The notes below the pieces were generated by a model that did no database searches, was not told the origin of the DNA, and was given only the letters and a program-made list of their open reading frames with translations. 64,000 bases of DNA from Paramecium octaurelia (lineage: Eukaryota; Ciliophora; Oligohymenophorea; Peniculida; Parameciidae): NCBI GenBank assembly GCA_905182995.1, contig CAJJDP010000096.1, positions 1 through 64,000 of the forward strand. Direction: 5' to 3'. Made by a program: the position numbers and the translations under genes. The first letter of the stretch is position 1; the number at the start of each line of letters is the position of its first letter. This document shows positions 47,501 to 59,121 of the stretch, piece by piece.

Positions 47501-47721
47501 TTTGTGCCAAGTTGGATGAAAAGAGTTGCGAGGCCAGACAAACCGCCACGTCTCAGTGTTACTGGGATTCGAAACTTGAAAGATGCAATTCTGGAGTTCC
47601 CAGCAAAATTGTCATTGACACTGTGTCTCCCCAAATCGAAGCTGCCAATATCACGATCACAATTTCATCTTCATTTTCACACTTGGTCATGATCATTATT
47701 GGATTATATTTATCGTATTGA
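41582..47721 (+). CDS. Giant cysteine-periodic GPI-type surface protein
   Basis: About 2,020 residues. A signal peptide (MITQQQTFCLLFLIINCISA) starts it; the rest is a chain of ~60-70-residue cysteine modules in which pairs such as ACLSI...CQW, PCQW, CYWS and KC recur, the tryptophan usually next to a cysteine. The end, ITISSSFSHLVMIIIGLYLSY, is a hydrophobic tail as for a GPI anchor. This layout is that of Paramecium surface (immobilisation-type) antigens and their relatives. Introns: 24 nt around 41710, 25 nt around 41855, and 28 nt around 47420 (GTATGATCAG...TTTTTAG). Nearly 5.5 kb between the second and third intron is one open frame. Unlike the best-known antigens I saw no near-identical central repeats. 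Confidence 0.85.
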
Positions 47722-47838
47722 CAATTTATATGTATATATTATATCCCATTCCTGTAAAATTAAATCATTGTATTTTATTTAAGTCAAAAGGCTTGCTGTC
47801 TGGATGCTTATTTTTTTTCTATTGTCCCTTCTTTCTGT

Positions 47839-48224
47839 TCATGAGCTGATTACCCAAGGGAGACTCAAGCTTTAATATTAATATTCAGTTATTTCTTACA
47901 TCTTCCTATATTTACAAATCCGCTTAATATTGACTGTCATCCTAAAACTATTACTCTACATTTATAACGAATTATTACACTCCGAATTGGGTGCTCCTCT
48001 CAATAAGATTATTATGGCCTCAGCCAATTCAAGTTCTGTGTCGCTCTTTGGATATTGTTTTAAAAGATCATATATTCCTTGATGCTCTTCCAAAACAAAC
48101 TCTAGCATTACTAATTACTCTTACATTTCAAAGTGCATTTCTCCAATTGTGTGATCATGTTCAGCCTATTCATTTCATTGATAAGATAAAGCAATTTTGC
48201 CGATGGTTATTCAAAATGGTCCAT
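47839..48224 (-). CDS. Hypothetical protein, possibly the 3' part of a larger gene
   Basis: 120 residues with a 23-nt intron (48102-48124). The reading MDHFEQPSAKLLYLINEMNR continues to GIYDLLKQYPKSDTELELAE and AIIILLRGAPNSECNN, helical and coding-like. Upstream on the same strand (48240-48560) there is another coding block in a different frame, so this ATG may not be the true start. Unrecognised. Confidence 0.42.
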
Positions 48225-48640
48225 ATTAAATATATATTAATTATATTAATATATTTTATAGATTTAAAACATTCTTTTGAAAATAATTAATCTAATCCAT
48301 GCTTTTCGTTTTATCTATTACCCTATACAAACACCCTTTAAGGGGCTAATATATTGTTGAAGCAATGAGAATAACTAATTTGAGTCATCATTAACTCATC
48401 AAAATAGGGTGTGTTTTCATGAAATCATATATCTCCATTAAAGAAGGGTTTACTTATTATTAAGAAATTTCTAGTATTTCTTGTCTTCCTTAAATGGATC
48501 TTTTTAACAATCCCTCCCTTCGTACTATACTGATTGGATTTATTAGTACTCATGAATTCTGATGTAAGAAATCAACTTTAGTTACTTGGCTTTTGTTGTG
48601 TATTTTCATAAAATAAATTTTAATAAAACATAATATAAAA
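48225..48640 (-). pseudogene. Coding block interrupted by TGA
   Basis: From about 48550 the minus strand reads MSTNKSNQYSTKGGIVKKIH then FLIISKPFFNGDI, a TGA, and in the same frame FHENTPYFDELMMTQISYSH and NILAPQRVFVQGNRQNEKHG. No normal-sized intron removes the TGA. It is either a pseudogene, part of the gene below with an unseen splice, or a UGA recoded codon; the first is most likely. Confidence 0.35.
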
Positions 48641-51600
48641 ATGAAAACTTACGAATTTGAGTTGAATAATAAGAGGAATATTTAAAGAGAAGAACTCTTC
48701 ATTTTAACTATAGTTGAGAGAGTCTTGGCTGGTTTCTTATCATCAATATCTTTTGTTGATCAAGCTTAATTTTGTGAATTGTTATCGAAGAAGCAAAAGG
48801 AATAAAAGTCCATTTAAGCATTGCATCTGCAGATCTTGGGAACAATCAAGCGAAATCTCTTGAAGAATCAGTCACCAATCAAAGATCATAAAATAAATTA
48901 CGAAATCAGAACTGTTGTATCTTAATCAATCGATTCAAGAAAAAACTATATTTGTTTATCTAGTAAGAAGAAGCAAGACAATAAAGAACAGCAAACAACC
49001 GAAATAGAAACTCAATTCTATGCACAACCCCAATCCGTTAAAAGCAGAAGATTCAGATTAGACAAAGCGAGTAATCAAGAAGGTAGGTTGCTAACCAATG
49101 GAAGTTATCAACAAAATGACTCAACTACGACAAGAGCCATCAACCCATTTTAACTGAATAGTCCAAATAGTACTCAAGCTGATAACCAACTAAAAGATTT
49201 GTCGATTTAAAAATAGTTCACATCTATCGATAGTAATTTTAAGATTAGAAATTAGAAGCCCACTATCAACATAGTAAGTTAAGATGGAGAAATAGAAAAA
49301 TAAGTGAATTACACAAAAAAACAAGGTGTTAATTACAAAAGCAATTTCAATGAATAATCAATCAAGGGAATTACAAGTAATGAAAATATTGCTTAAAAAC
49401 CTATTCAACCATATTTGGAACCTTAACTGAATTCATAAACTACAAATGGCTAAACCAAGGCAGACATTTTAGAATCTAATTTAATAAATGAATCAGTTAA
49501 TCCATAAAATACTTAGGCTTAGAGTTATTCGAGAAAATAATCTTAAAATCTTCCTATGGGAAGTGATTCAAGTAAAATGGATCTCAAAGAGAAATTGCAA
49601 AAATATTATAGTAACGATGATGATTTCAGTTCTTCAAGAAGACCTATGACTTAGAGTGATAGGTTAAAGCAGATTACATATGGTACTCATACAGAATTAC
49701 CATTTTTGGGTAAGGATGGTAAATAAAAGTAATAGACTATTTAGAGTGCAAAGTGTTTAGACAAAAATTAAGAGCAAATGTATTTAAAGCAGAGCAAATA
49801 AGATAAAATTAAATAACAATAGAAATAAGAAAAGTAGGAAGAATAGAGCAATCCTTTGATGAGTTTGAAGGCTGATGAAATTGAAAAAAAAACTACGTTT
49901 CTATCCCCTCCTTAATCTTCTCGAACATTACAATCAGGAAAATCAACCAAAACAAAGTTAAAAACTGTGTAATCAAATGAACAAAAAATAGCAGATATCC
50001 AATAATATCATCAGTAAAATTCTATCTCCAAGGAGGAATCTCAGGTATCATTATTAGATCAATCCTTGCACAAATAAGAGAATGTACATTCTCATTTTAA
50101 TCCTATCAGACCTGCTACTACTCATATTGAGGCCAATATACAATAATAATATTACCCATAATTTTAGACTCACGATAACATAGATTAATAAGAATAAAAG
50201 TATCAATAGATATAATTGATGCAATAAATAAGTATGACATCAATTATGCATGATGATGAACATAATTCAAACATTAGTCAATAAATAAATATATAAGTAA
50301 ATCAATGCGAACCTACATAAAACACAAACAACGTTATTGTTGAAGAATCAATAGAATGTTCTCCTATACAGAGAATGCCTAATCAATAACATGTGACACC
50401 ATCTTTCAATCATCTAAAATTGGAAGACCAAAAATAACAAAGCGCATCTTAAATTCATTCTTAGCAAAGACAACAAATTTCTCCATCGGATAGAAATCAA
50501 ACATAGCATTCGTAAATACCCTTACAGCAAAATCAATTTTCAATCAATTCAACGTAATCGAGGATGTTGATCCCAATTAATAATACATAAAATGGTGTTA
50601 AAAATACTAGGTCAACAACTAAATAAAAGTCTCAATTGAGAGAGCAATAATAATAGCAATAATAAAGGTCAGATGAGAGTTAACCTGAGAGCAAATTAAC
50701 AATAGAATCGTCTTAAGGAGAAAAGTCAAATAGATCAAAGGCAGTTAAAAATGCAAAGCAACTCAAGTTACCTGTTGCAGCAGCTGCGTTGAATTTTGCC
50801 AGAAGAAAATCTTCCAATTAGAACTCTCCTCATGATGTATGATTAAATTTCACTTAAATTAGCCAAAAAAGATGGAATAACAAGAAAAGGAGAGACAAAG
50901 ATAGATGGAATATTAGAAACAACTCGAAAAGATGAAATATGAAAGGGAATTAATGGAACAGTATAAGATCCCTGATAACATGCCGTTATCGTAAAAGCGG
51001 GCTATTATTGAATAGTTGATTAACCAATTAGAATCAATTGCAGATCAAGACGTGAAATATTAGATTATGTTATGTATCACATATATATTATTTATTTAGA
51101 CAAGCAACGATAAGAATAGATTTAAAATGCAGCAAAACAAGAATTAGTATTCAATCGTAATTTGGATAATTGTTATGAAGAATTGGGACATCTTTCAGAA
51201 TAAAAGTTGAAGCTATTGGGGAAGGATGATTCAAATAAGATTTAGTTTTTGAAATTCGAAGATTAAGTGTAAACATCTTTTCCAGGTTAACAAAAGGCTT
51301 TTTCATAAGATATAAATTCTCCAATAAAAAAGAATTTGAAATTTCTTAGTAAATTAGATCCTGTCGAAATAGAAAAGTAAATGAATAGAATCAAAGAATT
51401 CAAGTAAGAAACAGAAATGCTAAAATTTTTTTAATCTTTCAATTCCTAATATGATAAAGAAGTAATTTAAAAAGTTATTTTTCAGGTTAATCAATGCGAT
51501 CTTGACTTTCCAACTGAAAAAGATAGATAATACTCAATGGATCATTAAAGAGGAATATTACCAAAGACTACTTATAAGAGAAAAAAAACTAAGAAATAAA

Positions 51601-51704
51601 GCACAAAATTAATGATAAGTACTTACAGAGTAGATCCTAAGAAATTAGACGTGTTATTGCAAGCAACTGACAAAATAAAATCAGTTGGCTAATTTTTATT
51701 ATGA
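48641..51704 (+). CDS. Q-rich, largely disordered protein, 1,003 aa
   Basis: Two introns (50837-50862, 51074-51099, 26 nt each). A helical N-terminus (MKTYEFELNNKRN...ILTIVERVLAGFL) precedes about 650 residues dominated by Gln, Ser, Asn and Lys; glutamine is mostly TAA/TAG. Around residues 730-800 come basic and coiled-coil segments (QEKERQRQMEYQKQLEKMKY, QLINQLESIADQD). The C-terminal ~200 residues are more ordered (NLDNCYEELGHLSEQKLKLL, EKDRQYSMDH, YRVDPKKLDVLLQA). No enzymatic motif. The layout resembles basal-body or cortical scaffold proteins, but I cannot assign a family. Confidence 0.7.
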
Positions 51705-51887
51705 TTATAGATTATTCTCAGTATACGATATAATATTAAAAATAATAAAACTTTGAAATCACTAGCTTATAACAATTCGCATAATTTTCGACATATTAAA
51801 AGTTCAATAAAAACTTGATTAACATGCCATAGATTATCCTTATAAATTTACAACTAAATATTCGCAATATCTTATTGAATAATTAAA

Positions 51888-53083
51888 ATGAGAAGTTTAC
51901 AATATCTTATTTTTCCATTCCTTTATAAATCTTCATTGCTTAAATTATCTAGTCAGAGTCGATAAGATTCTTATTCAAAAGTCTATAACAATGAGAAATA
52001 ATACAAGATTGAGTAAGAATTTCCAAAATATTTATAAGACCAGAAACAATAGTCTTCAGTGGAAACTCTAATACTGCTTTGGCCAATGAAGTGGCATAAT
52101 GCTTGGGAATACAACTTGGGAAAGCATTAATGCAGAGATTTTCGGACGGAGAATGCAACATTTAAGTTAAATTATTTATGATGGTTAGGTTCTAGATAAC
52201 GTAAGAGGAAGAAATGTTTTTATCATTTAATCGACATGTCCTCCTGTAAATGAGAATCTAGTTGAATTATTTTTATTTATAAGTGCATTAAGAAGAGCAT
52301 CTGTGAAGAAAATAACAGTCATCCTTCCTTATTACGGATATTCAAGATAGGACCATAAATTAGAGAAAACTTAATCTATAGCAGCTGCAGATATCGCTAG
52401 GATGCTAGAATAGACTGGAATAGATCATCTTGTTTCAGTTGATTTACATCGAGGACAAATTTAAGGTGCGTTTTCCACTAATGTACCTGTAGACAATATA
52501 AGCCCATACATCACGCTCATTCATGAATTTAACAATAATCCTTTATAATTAAGTCCGCCAAATGAACTAACCTTAGTTTCTCCTGATTTTAATGGTGTAT
52601 CAAGGGCAAAGAAAGTTCAGGATTAATTATCCATTGCATTCCCTAATCTTAAGACAAGTAAGAATAAATCAGTATCACTTAAAAGAACTGGCCATGATCT
52701 ATAAATCTAAGCATCCAGTGGCGGAAGCAGAAATTAGTCTAGTCGGGGAAGTTAATGGGAGAAATTGCTTAATAATCGATGATATAGTGGATTCAGGAAG
52801 TACCCTGAGTAGAGCAGCTGATATCCTAAAAAGGGAAGGTGCTAAAACTGTGATGGCATATGCTACTCATCCAGTTTTTTCAGGAAGAGCTGCGTTAAAT
52901 TTAGGAATTTCAAATTTATCAAAGATTTATGTAACTGACACTATACAAGTCAAAGAATTAGATAAATAAATTTTACAAGACAAATTGAGTGTTTTGAGTG
53001 TGGCACCTCTATTAGCTGAGACGATATACAGACTTTAAAAAAGAGAGAGTTTGCATGAGCTATTGGGTGCACATAATATTTGA
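51888..53083 (+). CDS. PRPS: Ribose-phosphate pyrophosphokinase
   Basis: 372 residues. Makes PRPP from ribose 5-phosphate and ATP for purine, pyrimidine and NAD synthesis. Family stretches: [72 protein letters not shown], and the PRPP-binding loop [18 protein letters not shown] ~40-residue extension before the catalytic domain ([20 protein letters not shown]) is basic and hydrophobic and could be an organelle signal. Introns 52013-52038, 52166-52188, 52658-52685. The catalytic flexible loop region is partly divergent (no KxR...N signature seen), so it may be a PRPS-associated-like form. Confidence 0.88.
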
Positions 53084-53093
53084 GTTTAAAAAT

Positions 53094-54749
53094 TCAATTT
53101 TATTGTTGATCTAAGCATTTTAACAATTCTGATTTTGCATTTTCTAGTAATTATTTCACTTCATTAACAGACTTATCTGTGTTGAATCTTTGAATACACA
53201 TGATCCCTTGATTTAATGCTTTCAGTATAAGTTATGCTTAATTTATCTGAACATCAATGGTTTCTTATTACTTCAAATTATTGGCTTCTATTAATCTATA
53301 TTATAATGTTTTTTACTTATTATTTTCATCAGGAATTTCAGGATTCTTAACATTTTGAAATATTTTGGGAGACTTGCTGACATCTCTACTTCCTAGAAAT
53401 GTAATCAAAAAGTAATCCTAAAGCAGGGTTTGTTCAGGATTTGCAGATTACAACACATTTTTAATACTGAAAGCTGCTTGAATCAATTAAGCTAAATTTT
53501 CTACAGGTGGGTATTTCAAAAACCTTTTCAAACATGCATTTGGGTCATCCTTCTCGAGTACTAATAATTTAGGGTAATCCAGTACTTTAATCTCTAACAT
53601 AAACAAACATAGCTATGACAATGCAATCAACTAATAAAAGCCATTGCTTCTCTTCAGTAAGGTAATAATCATAAAATATGGCATCCCAAACTTTCAAAGA
53701 GTCTTCAACATGAAATTCTCGTGTAAACATGCATCTAAAATTAGTATATTTATTAATAACTACCTAATCCATCTAACTAAGAATACTGAAAGTTCAACAT
53801 CCTAGACTTTTAAATGCTTGAATAATGAAATGTCAATTATTTTCAACTATTGGTCATAGATTTTCTGGATCCTATTCTATATTATTAGCTATTATTTCTT
53901 CTGGCTTTCTGGAGTATGTTTAAACATATCAACATGAGCAACCAGAATTTATTCAAATAATTAAAAGATGTCTTCTTCCGCATATTTGGTATCGAAGAAT
54001 ATGGCTATTTCCTTCTTATCATCACTATCCTCTAAGTTATTGAAACCTTAAGTCTCTGTAAAATAGACCTCAATAACATTAGCTGCCAATTCATTCATCC
54101 CCTATCTATATGAGATCGTTGGGTTCTTAACACTCCATACAAACAAAATGTTGGACAATAAATTCTTGATCTTTAAGCTCTAGAATAACTATTTATCCTA
54201 ATGAGTTCTATCCACATCCTTCTTTATTTCACTTTTTAAGTGGTTGATCTCGAAAAAGTTATTCCAAACCTTATTTAAGATTACATCTATATATTTACAT
54301 TTGGCTTTTGCTATTCTTATTAATTTTATAATAAAGGGTTTCTTATACTGCGTTTAGATTCTTTCTTTGTTTCTGCTTATAAATATTGTTTGCTCAAATT
54401 CTAATAATCTGATCTATTTTGATTGAGCTTGTTGATTTTCTACTCCAAAGTATCATTTATTTTGAAAATCCCTAAAAATAATCTCCATATGCTAAATCTT
54501 AATTTCATTGAACTTAATTGGCATTTCAAAATCAATTCCTAAATCTCATTAAGATTCAGATTTTCATTCAGGATATACTTTTTAAAATTGTTCAAATCAA
54601 ATGCAGGTGTAATGTCAGGTCTTATTAAATTACAACACTTACATGTTACTTGAATAATTTGATAAATCTAAATTAATTTAACCTTTCTTATTGTTCCTAG
54701 CTCCACTTATGAGCAAATCATCATCATCCTCTCCAACATTATTGTTCAT
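53094..54749 (-). CDS. TBC-domain Rab GTPase-activating protein
   Basis: 518 residues. TBC domains stimulate GTP hydrolysis by Rabs. Motif A region: SMKLRFSIWRLFLGIF; motif with arginine finger: EIKKDVDRTHQD (IxxDxxR); motif with glutamine finger: ISYRQGMNELAAN (YxQGMN). Further TBC helices read RWIRCMFTREFHVEDSLKVWDAIF. Introns 54621-54642, 54270-54298, 53735-53763 and 53613-53631 (19-29 nt). Both catalytic fingers are intact, so it should be active. Its stop is 10 bp from the PRPP synthetase stop on the opposite strand. Possible partner for a Rab such as the one at 8409, but there is no evidence for that pairing. Confidence 0.9.
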
Positions 54750-54841
54750 TATTAAAATTTAATAATAGCCTGAAATGTGTTAAAATATTAAATATAAAGA
54801 AATTTATATTACTAAAATGAGGCAATTAGCAATAACCTAAG

Positions 54842-55057
54842 ATGAAATAAGCAGTTAAGTAACTTAAGAAAGAACCTCTCTTAAAATTTTATATCACTTA
54901 AAAACAATTAGAAAGTGAAGCACTATTCTAACAATCATATGAAAATTTAAAAACAATATGCGAATACTTAATCTTTTATTTTAGATATGGAAATTCTAGA
55001 AGTATAGAAATAACCATTAAAAAGAATAAAAAGAATGTTTTAATTAATAATAATTGA
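54842..55057 (+). CDS. Small hypothetical protein, 71 aa
   Basis: Reads MKQAVKQLKKEPLLKFYITQ then KQLESEALFQQSYENLKTIC, a helical, amphipathic protein, ending in a lysine/asparagine tail. A 29-nt intron starting GTTTTAATTAATAATAATTG could extend it. Head-to-head with the TBC gene, about 90 bp between starts. Unrecognised. Confidence 0.42.
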
Positions 55058-55394
55058 TAATAAAGATAAGGTACTTTTTTGTAATAATAAACAACAATCA
55101 CTAAGTTATCACTCGAAAATTCTGAAAATAGTAATATGTTTACACAAACCCCTAAGGAGTGTCAAATTATAATCCTACTTTAATCAGATACTTTGATAAA
55201 AGATCTCGATTATTAGTTTTTGTTTTATTTGATAATATTAATTTAATTTATAAAACTGATTTGTATAATCTTTTTAAATATTACAAATAAATAATCAAAA
55301 GAGATAATAATTAAGAAATAGAAACATTTTATGCATTAATCAAGATATTTAAGTATTTGATTGATATCTGAAATTTAATAATATTTGATTTAAA
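55058..55394. other. Intergenic AT-rich region
   Basis: Upstream of the PP2C-like gene. One plus-strand frame carries a weak coding-like stretch (KVLFCNNKQQSLSYHSKIL) that may belong to an extended version of the preceding gene. Nothing else seen. Confidence 0.35.
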
Positions 55395-56664
55395 ATGAGT
55401 GCTCAATAAAAAAAGCTTTTAGAACTAAAATAAAAGCAAGGGTTATCTACTTTTCATAGAAGTTCTCACTAATTGCTTCCATTAAATCCTTTGAAAACCC
55501 AAAAATCAATTCATGAAGTAGAAGTAGTAAGAGGATCTTTTAAAACTCTCCCAGATGTTAAATCAAGTCCTTAAATTGAAACACAATCCAAATGGGCAAA
55601 ACTGTAATAAATATCATAAACATACCGATCTCCAAATAGGAATATCGTCATCACTAATAAACGTACTTCCATATAGAGGTTGTCGATAACATCACAATTA
55701 AAAAACCTTGTGAAATTCACGAGCTCAATGTATGTATTTAAATAGATTAAAGATAACTCGATGGACTTGATGCCGCCAAGAATATGGTAAAAAATAACGA
55801 TTCAGTAGTGGTAAATATGCAAAGGAGCCAGAATATAGACTATCTTGTGGTGGGATTGGGAGATAGTCATGGTAATTTGGGTACTCATTTTTCGAAATTA
55901 ATCACTCATCGTGCATTGGATCAAATCGTACAAGTCATCAATAATACACCGATAATCGGATTGAGTTTGTCAATTCATTGTAGTTTCTAGAATGTTTACT
56001 AACAAGTGGAACAAAATCTGGTATTTATAGAAATTAAAACTTTTAGATAGAGTAAACGGATTTTGATGTTAAGAACAATGGATGTTCATTATTATCGATG
56101 ATAATAGTCAATAATTCTATCTATTGTGCTAATTTGGGGGATTCTAAGGCTGCCTATTTTTATAAGAAAGATACTGACCCACTCGAAACTAAGGAAGTTA
56201 GAAAATTTGCATAGAAAAATATCAATTTTGTTCATGACACAAATAATAGTAAGGAAGTTCAGAGGATACTAAAAAAAGGTGGAAAAATAGATTAAGCAGT
56301 GTACAAAGGGAGAAAAAGTGGAAATTTGAAGGTGTGGGCTCCGAAATAGAATTTACCTGGTGTTAAATTAACTAGGTGTTTTGGTAATATGATTGGAAAA
56401 ACAGTGGGAATTAGTGCTGAACCAGAGATCACAGAGTTTAAAGTTCCTAAATCAGGATATTTGTTGATTGGATCTACAGGATTGTGGGAAATCATAGATA
56501 TTTTAGTCATCGATTAGATTTTAGATGCTCATTTTCCTCCAACTTGCTAGGAGGACATTGATTTAGCAATAAAGGAGATTGGTGACCAAACAAAAAAGTA
56601 TTGGGATTAAGACGGAGAAGGTTTAATTGATATCTCTTTAATTTTGATATATATATAATTATGA
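55395..56664 (+). CDS. PP2C-family pseudophosphatase
   Basis: 403 residues with introns 55647-55678 (32 nt) and 56021-56046 (26 nt). After ~95 low-complexity residues the PP2C fold is recognisable: YLVVGLGDSHGNLGTHF, NNGCSLLSMIIVNNSIYCAN and LGDSKAAYF, GVKLTRCFGNMIGK, ISAEPEIT, LLIGSTGLWEIID. In active PP2Cs these are DGHGG, GDSRA, SRxFGD, AEPEV and SDGLWD. Here DGHG is DSHG, FGD is FGN and SDGLWD is STGLWE, so several metal-binding aspartates are lost. It is likely inactive and may act as a binding or regulatory protein. Contrast the canonical PP2C at 58217. Confidence 0.8.
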
Positions 56665-56692
56665 TTGACAAATGATTCATGCAATTTCTATT

Positions 56693-58209
56693 TCAACGAA
56701 ATCTATCTTCTTGGTAAGCCTCCTAATAAGGTATGTAATCAAACTTTTGATTTTCAAAATATTTGTCAACAGTTTCCTTATCTAATCCTTTTGTTTCAAT
56801 CACTTTGTATTGGATAATCAAATAACTAGTGTGCGAATTAAACTGTAACAATACGCTATAAAATTAAACATGGAAAACAAGGCAAAGCAATACGATATGT
56901 CATAGGAGGCAATGATTGGAAACATCTAGGCTACTAATCCTCCAGACATCCAATTCATCAAACCACTGGCACTCACTCCTAAGTCTGGTAATATTTCAGT
57001 TAAATAAATAAACAGTAATGGGCCCAAGGAAAATCCAAAGCCAAATAGGTAGGAGAATATACAAATCACAATTGAATATTATCCAAATGTTGTATTCCCC
57101 ACACTATTTGACATTACAAATGTTAACATTAATAAACTAACAAAACACAATAGGGCTCCATACTTTAAGATGGGTTTTCTGATTTTTAATATCACGTTAA
57201 TCATACCTGCCAAATTACTCGATTATTACAGTGGCCAATAAGGCTGTAAACACTCCAATAAAGCCAACAATTAAATTTAAATAAAAAACTTTTTGAGAGG
57301 CTTGGCCAGTCACCTAAGTTGACACACATATTCTATACTTAATCAAATATTGAAGAAGAATAGAACATAATACCATTTATGCCTCCTAACTGTTGTAACG
57401 AGGCAAGAGAAATTCCAATGAACAAACGAAATCTATATTTGGATGAAAACAACTGATTGAAAGTGATTCTCCTCTCTGTCGATTTTTATTGTGATTAAAA
57501 TTATTCGTACATTTTTTCTCCTTTTTCATTGTATATCATTTCCAACACTCTATGTAATTACTGGCTTTGTTTTAAATCAATAGATACTTTAAATGGTGTT
57601 TGGCACAGTATACGGGTGTTTCATACTTAAACACAGTCGACAAGGCACTAGCTCTTACTATACAAGGGAGAATGGGCAAATATAGCATCAACTTGTAAAA
57701 TGGAATTGGCAACGAAATGTCTTAGAAGTAGGACATCAAAAATGTAAACAAGATTCCTAAAGTAATAAACAATTGATTCATCGTCCCCAAAAACCCTGCC
57801 TTCTCTTTTGGAGCCATCTCGTTTATATATACAGGTACTAGAACTCCATTAAGTCCTAATACAACACCCACAAAGAAACGAGAAGCCAAAAGCGCATATT
57901 TGCTTTAATCTATGAATGCCATCATTATGGCCATAATCCCAAAGAGATCAGTTATCTAGAGACTCCTTCTTCTGGAAAACAACCCCATCAATATTGATGC
58001 TGATATGGAACCTAGCCCTCCACCTATGGTTAATAGGGCTGAATGAAAACGGATATAATCTTACATTGCATCAGACCTTTGGTAAAAGTATCATCAATTT
58101 TATAGACATTGTAGACATCTGCGCTAATCACATTCATCTGTCCCAAACAGAATCCCATAAATAAACTACCCAAACAGCAATTTAGAATTATGAGCAATAA
58201 TTTATTCAT
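56693..58209 (-). CDS. MFS sugar-transporter-like protein (SLC2/SP family)
   Basis: 461 residues, 12 membrane segments. SP-family marks: SASILMGLFSRRRSLQITDL, ASRFFVGVVLGLNGVLVPVY, NEMAPKEKAGFLGTMNQLFI (cf. GLUT ExxP...RG), ETPVYCAKHH replacing PESPR, LASLQQLGGINGIMFYSSSI (QQxxGINxxxYYS), and EQFGRKPIL after segment 8. The late WxxN...E-T-K-G form is present as IETKGLDKETVD. Introns 58039-58064, 57565-57587, 57314-57338, 57179-57206, 56826-56854 (23-29 nt). Probably a hexose carrier; substrate not certain. Start codon is 7 bp from that of the divergent PP2C gene. Confidence 0.88.
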
Positions 58210-58216
58210 TAAAAAT

Positions 58217-59121
58217 ATGTATACTAACTAAAGTGTATACATTCCAAAGGCAATCGGTGCTAAAGAATATGCTTATGATGAAGAGATTAATATACCATAC
58301 AGATAATAGATGGAAGATTGTATGGACTGAATTTCATTTAGTTTATTTTATCAAGGACAACATTTTAGAAGATGGAAGTCAATCTATTTTATTTGGAATC
58401 ATGGATGGTCATGGAGGATAAACTGTTGCTAAATTTGTATCCACGAACTTCCCCAAAGTTTAACATTAATTAACTATCTCAAGGTTTTTCTTCAGTTACA
58501 TAAGCAAAAATAAAGACCATTCGATAAATTACTTTAGGATACATTTGAAAAAGTATCAATCAATTCATTTTAAGGTCAATGAAATGGTTAAATAAGAATG
58601 CAATTCAAATGAAATTGGGTCAACGGCAAGCATAGGGTTTATGAGACTCGAAGGAGCCAAAAGAATGCTCTACTTTGCAAATGTGGGAGATTCTAGAGCC
58701 TTCCTATTTGGTGATTAAGTTGTGCCTTTAACGACCGACCATAAGCCTAATAAATAGGGAGAGAAAACTCGCATTCAATAGCACTAGGGAACTGTGTTAA
58801 TGGATCGACTAAATGGAATTTTAGCAATTTCAAGAGCTTTTGGAGATCACAGCTTTACTTAATATGGATTAACTTGCATTCCGGATTAAGTGAAAGTTGA
58901 GTTGAGACTCTCTCATAAATGGGTGGTTGTGGCATCTGATGGTTTGTGGGATGTTGTCAATGAATAGGTATCATTTTGGAATTATATCTAAATAGGAATT
59001 GCTGTAGTTCATAAGATACAAAGAATCAGCTGATGAAGTCACTAAGTTCTTATAGAAACTAGCACAAAAAAGGTAATCAAAAGACAATGTCTCAATCTTG
59101 TGCTTGAAAATTCAAATTTGA
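58217..59121 (+). CDS. PP2C-type serine/threonine phosphatase
   Basis: 268 residues, compact. All metal-binding motifs are kept: MED near residue 35, ILFGIMDGHGGQTVA, NEIGSTASIGF, YFANVGDSRAFLF, AISRAFGDHSF, VVVASDGLWDVVN and KDNVSILCL. PP2Cs are Mg/Mn-dependent phosphatases that counter many kinases. Introns 58320-58341, 58458-58483, 58553-58574, 58968-58995 (22-28 nt). Close to the minimum size for the family. Divergent from the sugar transporter with 7 bp between start codons. Confidence 0.92.

Noticed and set aside
47337-47634. Minus-strand frames near the end of the surface-protein gene
   Set aside because: Antisense shadows; the plus strand carries regular cysteine modules and a GPI-type tail through a clean 28-nt intron.
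48225-48560. Selenoprotein with UGA as selenocysteine
   Set aside because: No redox-type context (such as UxxC or CxxU) and no SECIS could be recognised by eye; pseudogene is simpler.
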